Shown piece after piece: positions 17,431 to 24,471 of a stretch of 64,000 bases of DNA. The notes below the pieces were generated by a model, which saw only the letters and a list, made by a program, of their open reading frames with translations, ran no database searches and was not told where the DNA came from. A program made the translations under genes and the position numbers. The stretch lies in assembly GCF_030846775.1 (NCBI RefSeq), contig NZ_CP132910.1:4591001-4655000 (forward strand), written 5' to 3'. The stretch comes from Geothrix sp. 21YS21S-2. Lineage in GTDB: Bacteria > Acidobacteriota > Holophagae > Holophagales > Holophagaceae. Positions within the stretch are counted from its first letter, which is position 1. Each line of letters begins with the position of its first letter.

Positions 17431-19100
17431 CGAAAAAGGAACGGGGCACCCTCCTCTGGATCTGGCTCTTCCTCGGCCTGGTCCCGCTCTTCATGCGCCC
17501 CCTGTGGGAACCTGACGAGGCCCGCTACGCCGAGATCCCCCGGGAGATGCTCGCGAGCGCGGACTGGCTCACGCCCCGGCTCAACCAGGTCCTCTACTTC
17601 GAGAAGCCGCCCCTCCAGTACTGGCTTTCCGCCCTTTCCATGAAGGCCTTCGGCCTGCACGCCTTCGCGGCGCGCCTGCCCCTGGCCCTGGCCACGCTCA
17701 TCACCCTGTGGTGCGCGTGGAAGCTGGCCACGCGCCTGGGGGCGCGCCAGGCCACCTGGGCGGCCTTCATGGCCGCCACGGCCGTGCTGGCCTACGTCTG
17801 CGCCCAGGTGCTCACCCTGGACGCGCTCTTCTCCGCCTTCCAGGTGCTGGCCCTGGTGGCCGGCATCGAGGCGGTGGCCGCGCGTTTCGAGGAGCGCCCC
17901 GCCACCGGCTGGAGCCTCCTGGCCTTCGGGTCCATGGCCCTGGCCATGCTCACCAAGGGGCTGGCGGCGCCGGTGCTGGTGGGGGGGATCCTCATCTGCT
18001 CGCTGCCCTTCGCCTGGTCCGCGCCCCGCATGCGCTCGGCCCTGCTGAGGACCCTCCTGGACCCCCTGGGCTGGCTCCTCTTCGCCGCCGTCGCGGCGCC
18101 GTGGTTCGTCCTGGTGGAGCGGGCCAATCCGGGCCACGCGAATTTCTTCTTCATCCACGAGCACTTCGCCAGGTACACCAGCCACGTCCACGACCGCGCC
18201 GGTTCCAAGAACCCCGTCCTCGACAAGTTCTACTTCACGGCCTTCCTGGCGGTGGGCGTCCTGCCCTGGCTCGGCGCCTGCGTGACGGGCCTGCGCCGGG
18301 GCGTGGCCTTCCTGCGCCGGACGTCGGGCCCCGTCTCCGAAGGCGCGCCCCTCATCCGGTGGACCGTGGCCACCGTCATCCTGGGCGCCGCCGTCCCGCT
18401 GCTCTTCTATAGCCTCTCGGGCTCCAAGCTGCCCCCCTACATCCATCCCGCCATCGTCCCGCTCCTGGCCCTGGCCTGCGCGCTGGAGAAGGAGGGGGAG
18501 GAATGGACCGCCCTGGCCCGCGCCGGAAGGGAGCTCCTGGTGCTCGGCGTGCTGTTCCTGGCGGCGCCCTTCATCGTCAAGGACCTCACGGGACCCGCCT
18601 GGATCCTGGCCCTCGGCGTGGCCTTCCTGGCCATGGGCTGCTGGGGCCTGCGGCCCAGGGCGCTCACCGGACCCAGGTTCATGGCGGGCCTGGGCGCGGC
18701 CCTGCTGCTGCTCACCTTCGCCGCCAGCCGGGTGGCCCCGCCCACCAAGGACGCCAGCTCCCTGATCCGCAAGGCCCCGGCGGGGGCCCAGTGGATCAGC
18801 TGCGGCGACTACTACCAGGTGCTGCCCTTCCTCACCGGGGAGCGGGTGGTGGTGGTGGCGGGCACCGGCGAGCTCGCCTACGGCCGGGACCACCTGGATC
18901 CCGGCACCCGCGCGCGCTGGTTCCAGGAGGATCTGGACCAGCTCCTCCCCATGGCGCAGCGCCTGCGCGCCGAGGATCCCTCCCGCCCCGTGGCCGCCCT
19001 CATCGACCGCTGGGCCTGGCGCGACCTGCCCGAGGACCAGAAGGCGGCCTTCCAGGTCACCGTCCGCACCGACAAGAACCTCCTGGCGGTTCTGAGGTAG
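17427..19100 (+). CDS. ArnT-like membrane glycosyltransferase (GT83)
   Basis: A 557-residue multi-helix glycosyltransferase of the ArnT/PMT group, which takes a sugar from an undecaprenyl-phosphate carrier on the periplasmic face. The first periplasmic loop carries EPDEARYAEIPREML (from about residue 28), the metal/substrate acidic motif of ArnT, followed by EKPPLQYWLSA. About 12 hydrophobic segments follow, with a soluble C-terminal domain (about 430-557). The start is a TTG overlapping the upstream stop (TTGA), so it is coupled to the UDP-glucuronate decarboxylase. Lipid A is the classic acceptor, but the donor here is unproven because the rest of the L-Ara4N route is not nearby. Confidence 0.85.
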   Translation: MTKKERGTLLWIWLFLGLVPLFMRPLWEPDEARYAEIPREMLASADWLTPRLNQVLYFEKPPLQYWLSALSMKAFGLHAFAARLPLALATLITLWCAWKLATRLGARQATWAAFMAATAVLAYVCAQVLTLDALFSAFQVLALVAGIEAVAARFEERPATGWSLLAFGSMALAMLTKGLAAPVLVGGILICSLPFAWSAPRMRSALLRTLLDPLGWLLFAAVAAPWFVLVERANPGHANFFFIHEHFARYTSHVHDRAGSKNPVLDKFYFTAFLAVGVLPWLGACVTGLRRGVAFLRRTSGPVSEGAPLIRWTVATVILGAAVPLLFYSLSGSKLPPYIHPAIVPLLALACALEKEGEEWTALARAGRELLVLGVLFLAAPFIVKDLTGPAWILALGVAFLAMGCWGLRPRALTGPRFMAGLGAALLLLTFAASRVAPPTKDASSLIRKAPAGAQWISCGDYYQVLPFLTGERVVVVAGTGELAYGRDHLDPGTRARWFQEDLDQLLPMAQRLRAEDPSRPVAALIDRWAWRDLPEDQKAAFQVTVRTDKNLLAVLR

Positions 19101-19109
19101 CATAGGCGG

Positions 19110-20264
19110 ATGCCGGAAGCCCCAGTCTACCTTGACAACAACGCCACCACCCGCCTCGCCCCCGAGGCCCTGGAGGCCATGCTGCCCTTCCTGGGGGACC
19201 AGTTCGGCAACGCCGGGAGCGCCCACGGGCTGGGAAGGCTCTCCGAAGGCGCCGTGGTCGTGGCCCGGGAACGCGTGGCCGCGCTCCTGGGCTGCGCTCC
19301 TGCCGAACTGGTCTTCAACAGCGGCGGCACCGAGGGCATCAACCACGCCTTCCGGGGGGTCTTCGAGGCCCTGCCCGCCAGGCGCCACTTCATCACCACC
19401 GCCGTGGAACACAGCGCCGTCCTGGCCTGCGCCGACTGGCTGCGCAAGCAGGGCGCCGAGGTGACCGTCCTGGGCGTGGACGCCCAGGGCCGCCTGGACC
19501 TGGCGGAGCTGGAGGCCGCCCTAACCCCCGCCACCGCCCTGGTGTCGGTCATGGCCGCCAACAACGAGACCGGCGTCCTCTTCCCCCTGGAGGACATCGC
19601 CCGCATCGTGAAGGCCCGGGGCGTCCTCCTCCACGTGGACGGCACCCAGGCCCTGGGCAAGGTGCCCGTGGACCTCGCCCGGATCCCTGTGGACCTCTTC
19701 AATTTCAGCGGCCACAAGTTCCACGGCCCCAAGGGCGCCGGCGGCCTCTTCCTGAGGCGCGGCCTGCGCCTGCGCCCCTTCATGATCGGCGGCGGCCAGG
19801 AGCGCGGCAGGCGCGGCGGCACCGAGAACGTGCCGGGAATCGTGGGCCTTGGCGTGGCCGCGGACCTCGCCCGCACCCACCTGGCCGGGGACTCCCGGGT
19901 GCGGACCCTGCGGGACCGCCTGGAGGCCTTCATCCTGGACCGCATCCCGGGCTCGGCCGTGAACGGCGCCCAGGCGCCCCGGGTGCCCAACACCTCGATG
20001 ATCAGCTTCGGGGAGGTGGAGGGCGAGGCCGTGCTCCTGCGCCTGGACGAGGCCGGGGTCTGCGTGTCCACCGGCAGCGCCTGCACCACCGGCCAGAAGG
20101 AGCCCAGCCACGTGCTGCGGGCCATGGGAGCCCCGGACGCGATGGGCGCCGTGCGGTTCTCCCTGAGCCGGTACACCACGGAGGACGAGGTGGCCCGGGT
20201 GGAGGCCGTCCTGCCGGGGATCCTGTCGGAACTCAGGAGCCAGGGGCCCCTCGGAAGGCGCTGA
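19110..20264 (+). CDS. Cysteine desulfurase (NifS/IscS family)
   Basis: A 384-residue pyridoxal-phosphate enzyme that takes sulfur from cysteine for Fe-S cluster or thio-cofactor assembly. It starts YLDNNATTRLAPEAL, typical of the family. The PLP lysine is in SGHKFHGPKGAGG (about residue 205) and the catalytic Cys is in STGSACTTGQKEPSHVL (about residue 325). The PLP-binding NNETG and HVDGTQALGK motifs are present. The short loop around the Cys with SxxxSCTxG-like spacing places it with class I (NifS/IscS) enzymes. It follows the ArnT-like gene by nine bases. No iscU, nifU or regulator is adjacent, so the acceptor cannot be named. Confidence 0.93.
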   Translation: MPEAPVYLDNNATTRLAPEALEAMLPFLGDQFGNAGSAHGLGRLSEGAVVVARERVAALLGCAPAELVFNSGGTEGINHAFRGVFEALPARRHFITTAVEHSAVLACADWLRKQGAEVTVLGVDAQGRLDLAELEAALTPATALVSVMAANNETGVLFPLEDIARIVKARGVLLHVDGTQALGKVPVDLARIPVDLFNFSGHKFHGPKGAGGLFLRRGLRLRPFMIGGGQERGRRGGTENVPGIVGLGVAADLARTHLAGDSRVRTLRDRLEAFILDRIPGSAVNGAQAPRVPNTSMISFGEVEGEAVLLRLDEAGVCVSTGSACTTGQKEPSHVLRAMGAPDAMGAVRFSLSRYTTEDEVARVEAVLPGILSELRSQGPLGRR

Positions 20265-20266
20265 AC

Positions 20267-20569
20267 CTACGCGTGGGCGTGGATCCGGTCGAAGGCCAGC
20301 GGCACCTCGCCCGAGGCCACGTGCGGAGCCGTTATCCTCAGGTTCGGGAGGTTCTTCTTGAGCCAGTCCGCCGCGATCTTCGTCGATTCCTCACACCCCT
20401 TGCGGTTCTCGCAGATGGTGATGGTCGTGACGCCGTCCGAACCGTTGACAAGAAAGTAGGCGAGGAAGCCCGGCACCGCGCTGATGATCTTCTCCACCTC
20501 CTTGCCGTGCTTCGTGAGCTCGGCGGCGAGTTCCTTCTGGCCCTGGTAGTGACGCATGACCGTGTACAT
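20267..20569 (-). CDS. Small ABM-like ferredoxin-fold protein
   Basis: A 100-residue protein (MYTVMRHYQG at the start) with the length and pattern of antibiotic-biosynthesis-monooxygenase-like dimeric alpha/beta-barrel proteins: a first strand, a helix with VEKIISAVPGFLAYFLV, a strand with TTITICENRKGCEES and a helix with TKIAADWLKKNLPNL. The C-terminal tail ends FDRIHAHA. A strong AGGAGG lies just upstream of the ATG at 20569. It converges with the cysteine desulfurase, with two bases between stops. The reaction, if any, is unknown; the fold assignment is by pattern only. Confidence 0.75.
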   Translation of the reverse strand: MYTVMRHYQGQKELAAELTKHGKEVEKIISAVPGFLAYFLVNGSDGVTTITICENRKGCEESTKIAADWLKKNLPNLRITAPHVASGEVPLAFDRIHAHA

Positions 20570-20729
20570 GGGACCTCCTGCTGAACGGCGCCCCGGGGGC
20601 GCCTTGGCTGTGGTCCTGGCCGGGGAGGGGGTTCGCCCTGGCCCCCGGTGCGGACGTCAAAGTATGGTGCGGCGTGAAATCGAGTCAATATCTCAAGACC
20701 CCCCGGGGCGCGGTGCGCGGAAAAGGGGC

Positions 20730-20765
20730 TTGACTACATTTGTAATCAGATTACGTTTGTAATCA
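20730..20765 (+). promoter_or_regulatory. BlaI-type operator overlapping the blaI promoter
   Basis: TTGACT (20730-20735) and TACGTT (20752-20757), 16 bases apart, form a promoter candidate. Overlapping it are the palindromes TACA-TT-TGTA (20735-20744), GTAATC-A-GATTAC (20742-20754) and ATTAC-GTTT-GTAAT (20750-20763), plus a direct repeat TTTGTAATCA at 20739 and 20756. TACA/TGTA dyads are the known half-sites of BlaI/MecI repressors. Autorepression of the blaI-M56 pair is therefore likely. Confidence 0.7.
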
Positions 20766-20778
20766 TGCGGGAGACCCC

Positions 20779-21171
20779 ATGAAACCGAACGTACCGAAAA
20801 TCTCCGATTCCGAATGGGTGGTGATGAAGGAACTCTGGCGTTCCCACCCCCAGACCGCGGGCCAGGTGGTCGAAAGCCTGACCGGGAAGACGTCCTGGGG
20901 ACCGGCCACCATCAAGACCCTCATCAACCGCCTCGTCACCAAGAAGGCCCTGGCCTTCGTCAAGCAGGGGAGGGAATACCTCTACAGCCCCATCGCCTCG
21001 GAGGCGGATTGCGTGCGGGCGGAGAGCTCCTCCTTCCTGCGCCGGGTCTTCGACGGCGCGCTAACCCCCATGCTGGCGGCCTTCCTGGAGCGGGAGGACC
21101 TGGGTCCGGAGGAGATCGCCCGGCTGAAGGAGCTGCTGGACAGGAAGGGAGGTTCCCATGATGGCCGTTGA
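20779..21171 (+). CDS. blaI: BlaI/MecI-family transcriptional repressor
   Basis: A 130-residue winged-helix repressor. The N-terminal 75 residues match the family (ISDSEWVVMKELW, TAGQVVESLTGK, WGPATIKTLINRLVTKKAL, QGREYLYSPI) and the C-terminal helices serve for dimerisation. In the family the membrane sensor next door triggers cleavage of the repressor between these parts. The promoter upstream holds overlapping TACA/TGTA palindromes. The last 14 bases overlap the M56 protease gene. No beta-lactamase or penicillin-binding protein gene follows, so the regulon may be unrelated to antibiotics. Confidence 0.93.
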   Translation: MKPNVPKISDSEWVVMKELWRSHPQTAGQVVESLTGKTSWGPATIKTLINRLVTKKALAFVKQGREYLYSPIASEADCVRAESSSFLRRVFDGALTPMLAAFLEREDLGPEEIARLKELLDRKGGSHDGR

Positions 21172-22882
21172 GCTCCCAGGGATCCTGTCCCAGTCCCTTC
21201 AGGCCAGCGCCCTCATCCTCCTGATCCTCGGCGTGCGGGCCCTGGTGCGCAACCGCTGGTCGGCGCGGTGGCAGGCCTCCCTCTGGGTGGTGCTGCTCGC
21301 GTCCATGATTGTGCCGTGGCGGCCTCCAGCGAGCCGCACCCTCGTCGTGGCGGTGCCCGCGGCGCTCAGCCGGCACCCGGTCGCCGGGGAGGTTCCCCGC
21401 GCCGCCGTGGACGCCGCCGGGGAGCCCAAGGCCGCCAGGCCCAGGATGCCCCTTCCGTCGCCGCGGACCGTGTGGCTGGCGGGAATGCTGATCCTGGCGC
21501 TGCGCCTGGCCCAGGTGAACCTCCGGCTCTGGATGGCCGTGCGCCGCGGGCGGGTCCTCACCTCCCAGCGGGTGCTGGACCTGCTGGAGGTCTGCAAGGA
21601 GGCCATGGGCGTGCGGACCCTGGTGGGCATCGTGCTCACGGACCGGGTGCCGGGGCCGGCGCTGTTCGGGTTCATCCGCCCGCGCCTGCTGCTGCCGCCC
21701 GCACTGGTGGAGGGCCTTTCCGACGAGGAGCTGCGGTTCGTCCTCCTTCACGAACTGGCCCATCTCAAGCGCCTGGACATCCACGTCGGCTGGCTATGCG
21801 CAGCGCTGCAGCTCCTCCACTGGTTCAACCCGCTGGTGTGGATCGCCTTCCACCAGATGCGCGGGGACCGGGAACTGGCCTGCGACGAGGAGGTGCTCGC
21901 GCGGCTCTCCTCGCCGGAAAGCCCGCGGTACGGCCGCACCCTCATCAAGCTCCTGGAACCCGTCCCGCCCACCCTTCTGCCCAGTCTCGCCGGCGTCTCC
22001 GAGAACGCCGCCCACTTCAAGAGGAGAATCCAGATGATCGCAGCCGCCCCCCGCCGCCACTGGACCCTGGCCCCGTCCCTTGCCTTCGCCGCCGTCGCCC
22101 TGTGCGCCCTGGGCGTGCGGATGCACGCGGAGGACGCCCCCGGCAAGCCCATCGTCGACCGGATCGACTACCCCTTCGTGACGGATCCCCAGGTGCTGGG
22201 AGGCTGGCGCTCGGTGGATTTCGTGGCGGAGCCCGCGGATTTCGACCCCGCGGCCCGCCAGTGGAAGCAGGATCTCTTCCTCAAGGAGCTTTTCGTTCGC
22301 CCCGGCGGGAAAACCAACTGGGCCTGGTCGTGGACCAAGGGCCTGTTCCTCCATCCGGGGGAGCACACCGCGTCCGCCTACGAAGTGCGCAACCTGGCCG
22401 GAAAGGACTATCTGTTTTTCCAGTGGAAGAGCGGCGACTACGTCCACCTGCACCGCAAGCCCAGGTGGTACGTCCTGGTCCGGGACGAGCGCCTCGTGAC
22501 CCCCGAGACGCGCGTGGAGGACAGGGTCGACTACCCCTTCGTGGACGATCCCGAGGTGCACGGAGCATGGGTCGCCGTGGACTTCGTGAGGACGCCGGAG
22601 GCGTTCGATCCCGCCCGGATCGGGCCGGCGGGGGACTTCTTCCTGAGCCGGATCGAGTTCCTGGACGGGGGGAAGACCCGTTTCGGCTTCCGGGAGAACC
22701 GGATCAGCGAGAAGTCCACGTGGACCCGGGGCCTCGTTCTGAGCGCCGCCGACAAGACCGCCTCCGCCTACCAGATCCGGCGAATGGACGGAGCAACCTA
22801 TCTCTTCTTCGAATGGAAGAGCGGCGACTACACGTTCCGCGCCCAGCGGCCCCAATACTACGTTCTGCGTCGGGCAATATAG
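21158..22882 (+). CDS. BlaR1-like M56 sensor protease with duplicated C-terminal domain
   Basis: A 574-residue membrane metalloprotease paired with BlaI. Residues 1-300 hold several membrane helices and the M56 zinc site: LLHELAHLKRLDIHVGW supplies the HExxH His/Glu pair, with a downstream ELACDEEVL. After a membrane segment near 310-325, the outer part is not a penicillin-binding domain. It is instead two tandem copies of a domain of about 115 residues: DRIDYPFVTDPQVLGGWRSV ... FFQWKSGDY ... WYVLV and DRVDYPFVDDPEVHGAWVAV ... FFEWKSGDY ... YYVLR. No SxxK serine site is visible, so beta-lactam sensing is unlikely. GGAAGGGAGG precedes the ATG at 21158. The convergent gap to the next gene (22883-23030) contains only a GGGAGCC-CCC-GGCTCCC hairpin (22976-22992) without a T-run. 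Confidence 0.9.
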   Translation: MMAVELPGILSQSLQASALILLILGVRALVRNRWSARWQASLWVVLLASMIVPWRPPASRTLVVAVPAALSRHPVAGEVPRAAVDAAGEPKAARPRMPLPSPRTVWLAGMLILALRLAQVNLRLWMAVRRGRVLTSQRVLDLLEVCKEAMGVRTLVGIVLTDRVPGPALFGFIRPRLLLPPALVEGLSDEELRFVLLHELAHLKRLDIHVGWLCAALQLLHWFNPLVWIAFHQMRGDRELACDEEVLARLSSPESPRYGRTLIKLLEPVPPTLLPSLAGVSENAAHFKRRIQMIAAAPRRHWTLAPSLAFAAVALCALGVRMHAEDAPGKPIVDRIDYPFVTDPQVLGGWRSVDFVAEPADFDPAARQWKQDLFLKELFVRPGGKTNWAWSWTKGLFLHPGEHTASAYEVRNLAGKDYLFFQWKSGDYVHLHRKPRWYVLVRDERLVTPETRVEDRVDYPFVDDPEVHGAWVAVDFVRTPEAFDPARIGPAGDFFLSRIEFLDGGKTRFGFRENRISEKSTWTRGLVLSAADKTASAYQIRRMDGATYLFFEWKSGDYTFRAQRPQYYVLRRAI

Positions 22883-23030
22883 GCGACCCCGTCCATCCCC
22901 GGCGAGCATTCCTTGCCGCGTGCCGGATGATGATTACTCGACGTCCTTGACCTCCAGTTCCATTCACGCCGCCATGGGAGCCCCCGGCTCCCCCATCGGC
23001 AGGCCCGATCGTCAGGTTTTGATACCACGA

Positions 23031-23744
23031 CTAAATTCCCAGCCGCTCCTTCAGCGGCGCAAGGAACCGCCGGCTCACCGGCACGGTCCTCCCCGTGCGC
23101 GTGCGGATGAAGGCCGCGGCGGGGTCCCGGCGGTCGATCTCGTCGATGCAGGCCAGGTTCACCAGGTACTGCTTGTGGCAGCGCACCAGGTTGGCGCCCT
23201 TGGCCTCGAGGACCGTGAGGGTGAGTTCCGTCAGGAACTCGCCCCGGGGCGTGACCACGTAGACGCCGGCTTCGGAGGAACGCACGCTCTCCACCTCGGC
23301 GGTGTCCACGAGCTTGATGTTGGGGCCGGCGATGCAGGGGATGCGGTCGATGGGGGGGCCGGCGGGTGCGGGGCGGCGGCCTTCTCCCAGGAAGCGCTTG
23401 GCGCGTTCCAGGGCCTGGGCGAGGCGGGCGGGCTCCACGGGCTTGAGGAGGTAGTCGATGGCGTTGCGGTCGAAGGCCTTCAGGGCGTATTCGTCGTACG
23501 CGGTCACGAAGATCACGCAGGGCATCAGCTCGGGCTCGATCATGCTGAGCATCTGCATGCCGTCGACGCCGGGCATGGAAATGTCCAGGAAGAGCACGTC
23601 CGGGCGCGTTTCCCGCAGGGTTCGCAGCCCCTGCATGGCGCCGGGACACGTGCCCACCACGGTGACCTCGCCGGTCTCGGCCAGCAGGGCCTCCAGTTCC
23701 TCCCTGGCGTGGAGCTCGTCGTCCACCAGCACCGCCCGCAGCAT
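23031..23744 (-). CDS. LytTR-family response regulator (BtsR/YehT-like)
   Basis: A 237-residue response regulator. The receiver domain has the acidic pair in VLVDDE, the phospho-Asp in VLFLDISMPGVDG (about residue 54), the Thr/Ala in VTAYDEYALKAF and the Lys in LLKPVEP. The C-terminal LytTR DNA-binding domain (about 135-237) contains LTLTVLEAKGANLVRCHKQYLVNL and VPVSRRFLAPLKERL. The ATG at 23744 is preceded by GGAGG. It is divergent from lutC across 202 bases, and a LytS/BtsS-like kinase lies just beyond the lactate genes, so the four genes look like one module. In E. coli BtsS/BtsR responds to pyruvate, the product of lactate oxidation. Confidence 0.9.
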   Translation of the reverse strand: MLRAVLVDDELHAREELEALLAETGEVTVVGTCPGAMQGLRTLRETRPDVLFLDISMPGVDGMQMLSMIEPELMPCVIFVTAYDEYALKAFDRNAIDYLLKPVEPARLAQALERAKRFLGEGRRPAPAGPPIDRIPCIAGPNIKLVDTAEVESVRSSEAGVYVVTPRGEFLTELTLTVLEAKGANLVRCHKQYLVNLACIDEIDRRDPAAAFIRTRTGRTVPVSRRFLAPLKERLGI

Positions 23745-23946
23745 TCCGCGACCTCCGACAAACATGACAATTGCAGTTGACTATAGCATTTCCCGGGTTT
23801 CCCGCCTCCGGTCGGGGCGGGTTTTGGACCGCTTGGGTCCGAATTGAAACCGATAGGCAAAATTCCACCGCGGACCCCGCCCCGGCCTTCCCTATCATCG
23901 TCCTACCGCATTTCATTCAACCTCCAGCCATAAGGCAGGGTGAACC

Positions 23947-24471
23947 ATGGACAACCTGTTCGCTTCTTTCAAGGAACGCGCCGAGGCCGTGAGCGCCGAA
24001 GTGCACCGCTGCGGCACGGCCGCCGAGGCCCGGGACTTCGTCCAGGGCCTCCTCAAGGAGGTGGGCGGCACCGCCCTCTGGGCCCCTTGCGCCTTCCTGG
24101 AGGCCGAGGGCCGGCCGGCCTTCCCGGGCCTCTCCTACGACGTGACCCGGGAACGCGCGGCCGAGGCCAAGGTGGGCATCAGCCAGATGGACTGGGCCCT
24201 GGCCGACACCGGCACGCTGGTCGTGGACGCCACGGGGGTGGAGGGGCGCCTGGTGTCGACCCTGCCTCAGATCCACGTGGCCCTCATCGGGGCGGACCGG
24301 CTCCTGCCCGACATGGCTTCCGTCCTGGGGCGCATCAAGCCGTCCAAGGCCGGCTACCTGTCCATGATCACGGGCCCCAGCCGCACCGCGGACATCGAGC
24401 GGGTACTGACCATCGGCGTCCACGGGCCTGAGCGCCTCGTGATCGTCTTCGTCGAAGGGAGCGCGGCATGA
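23947..24471 (+). CDS. lutC: Lactate utilization protein C (LUD domain)
   Basis: A 174-residue LUD-domain subunit of the LutABC/LldEFG L-lactate-oxidising complex. Family landmarks are present: ISQMDWALADTGTLVVDA, RLVSTLPQIHVALIGADRLLPD, YLSMITGPSRTADIERVLTIGVHGPERL. Its last four bases overlap the start of the following gene (ATGA), so the two are coupled. The complex oxidises L-lactate to pyruvate in the cytoplasm and feeds electrons to the quinone pool. It is shorter than many LutC proteins (usually more than 200 residues) by a reduced N-terminus. A divergent LytTR regulator probably controls it from the shared 202-base region. Confidence 0.92.
   Translation: MDNLFASFKERAEAVSAEVHRCGTAAEARDFVQGLLKEVGGTALWAPCAFLEAEGRPAFPGLSYDVTRERAAEAKVGISQMDWALADTGTLVVDATGVEGRLVSTLPQIHVALIGADRLLPDMASVLGRIKPSKAGYLSMITGPSRTADIERVLTIGVHGPERLVIVFVEGSAA

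Noticed and set aside
16378-19100. A full polymyxin-resistance L-Ara4N operon
   Set aside because: ArnB, ArnC, ArnD and the formyltransferase half of ArnA are absent from the window.
20779-22882. A beta-lactam resistance module
   Set aside because: The sensor lacks a penicillin-binding domain and no beta-lactamase or PBP gene is present.
22976-22992. Terminator between the M56 protease and LytTR genes
   Set aside because: A GC hairpin is present but there is no T-run on either strand, so it is not convincing as an intrinsic terminator.
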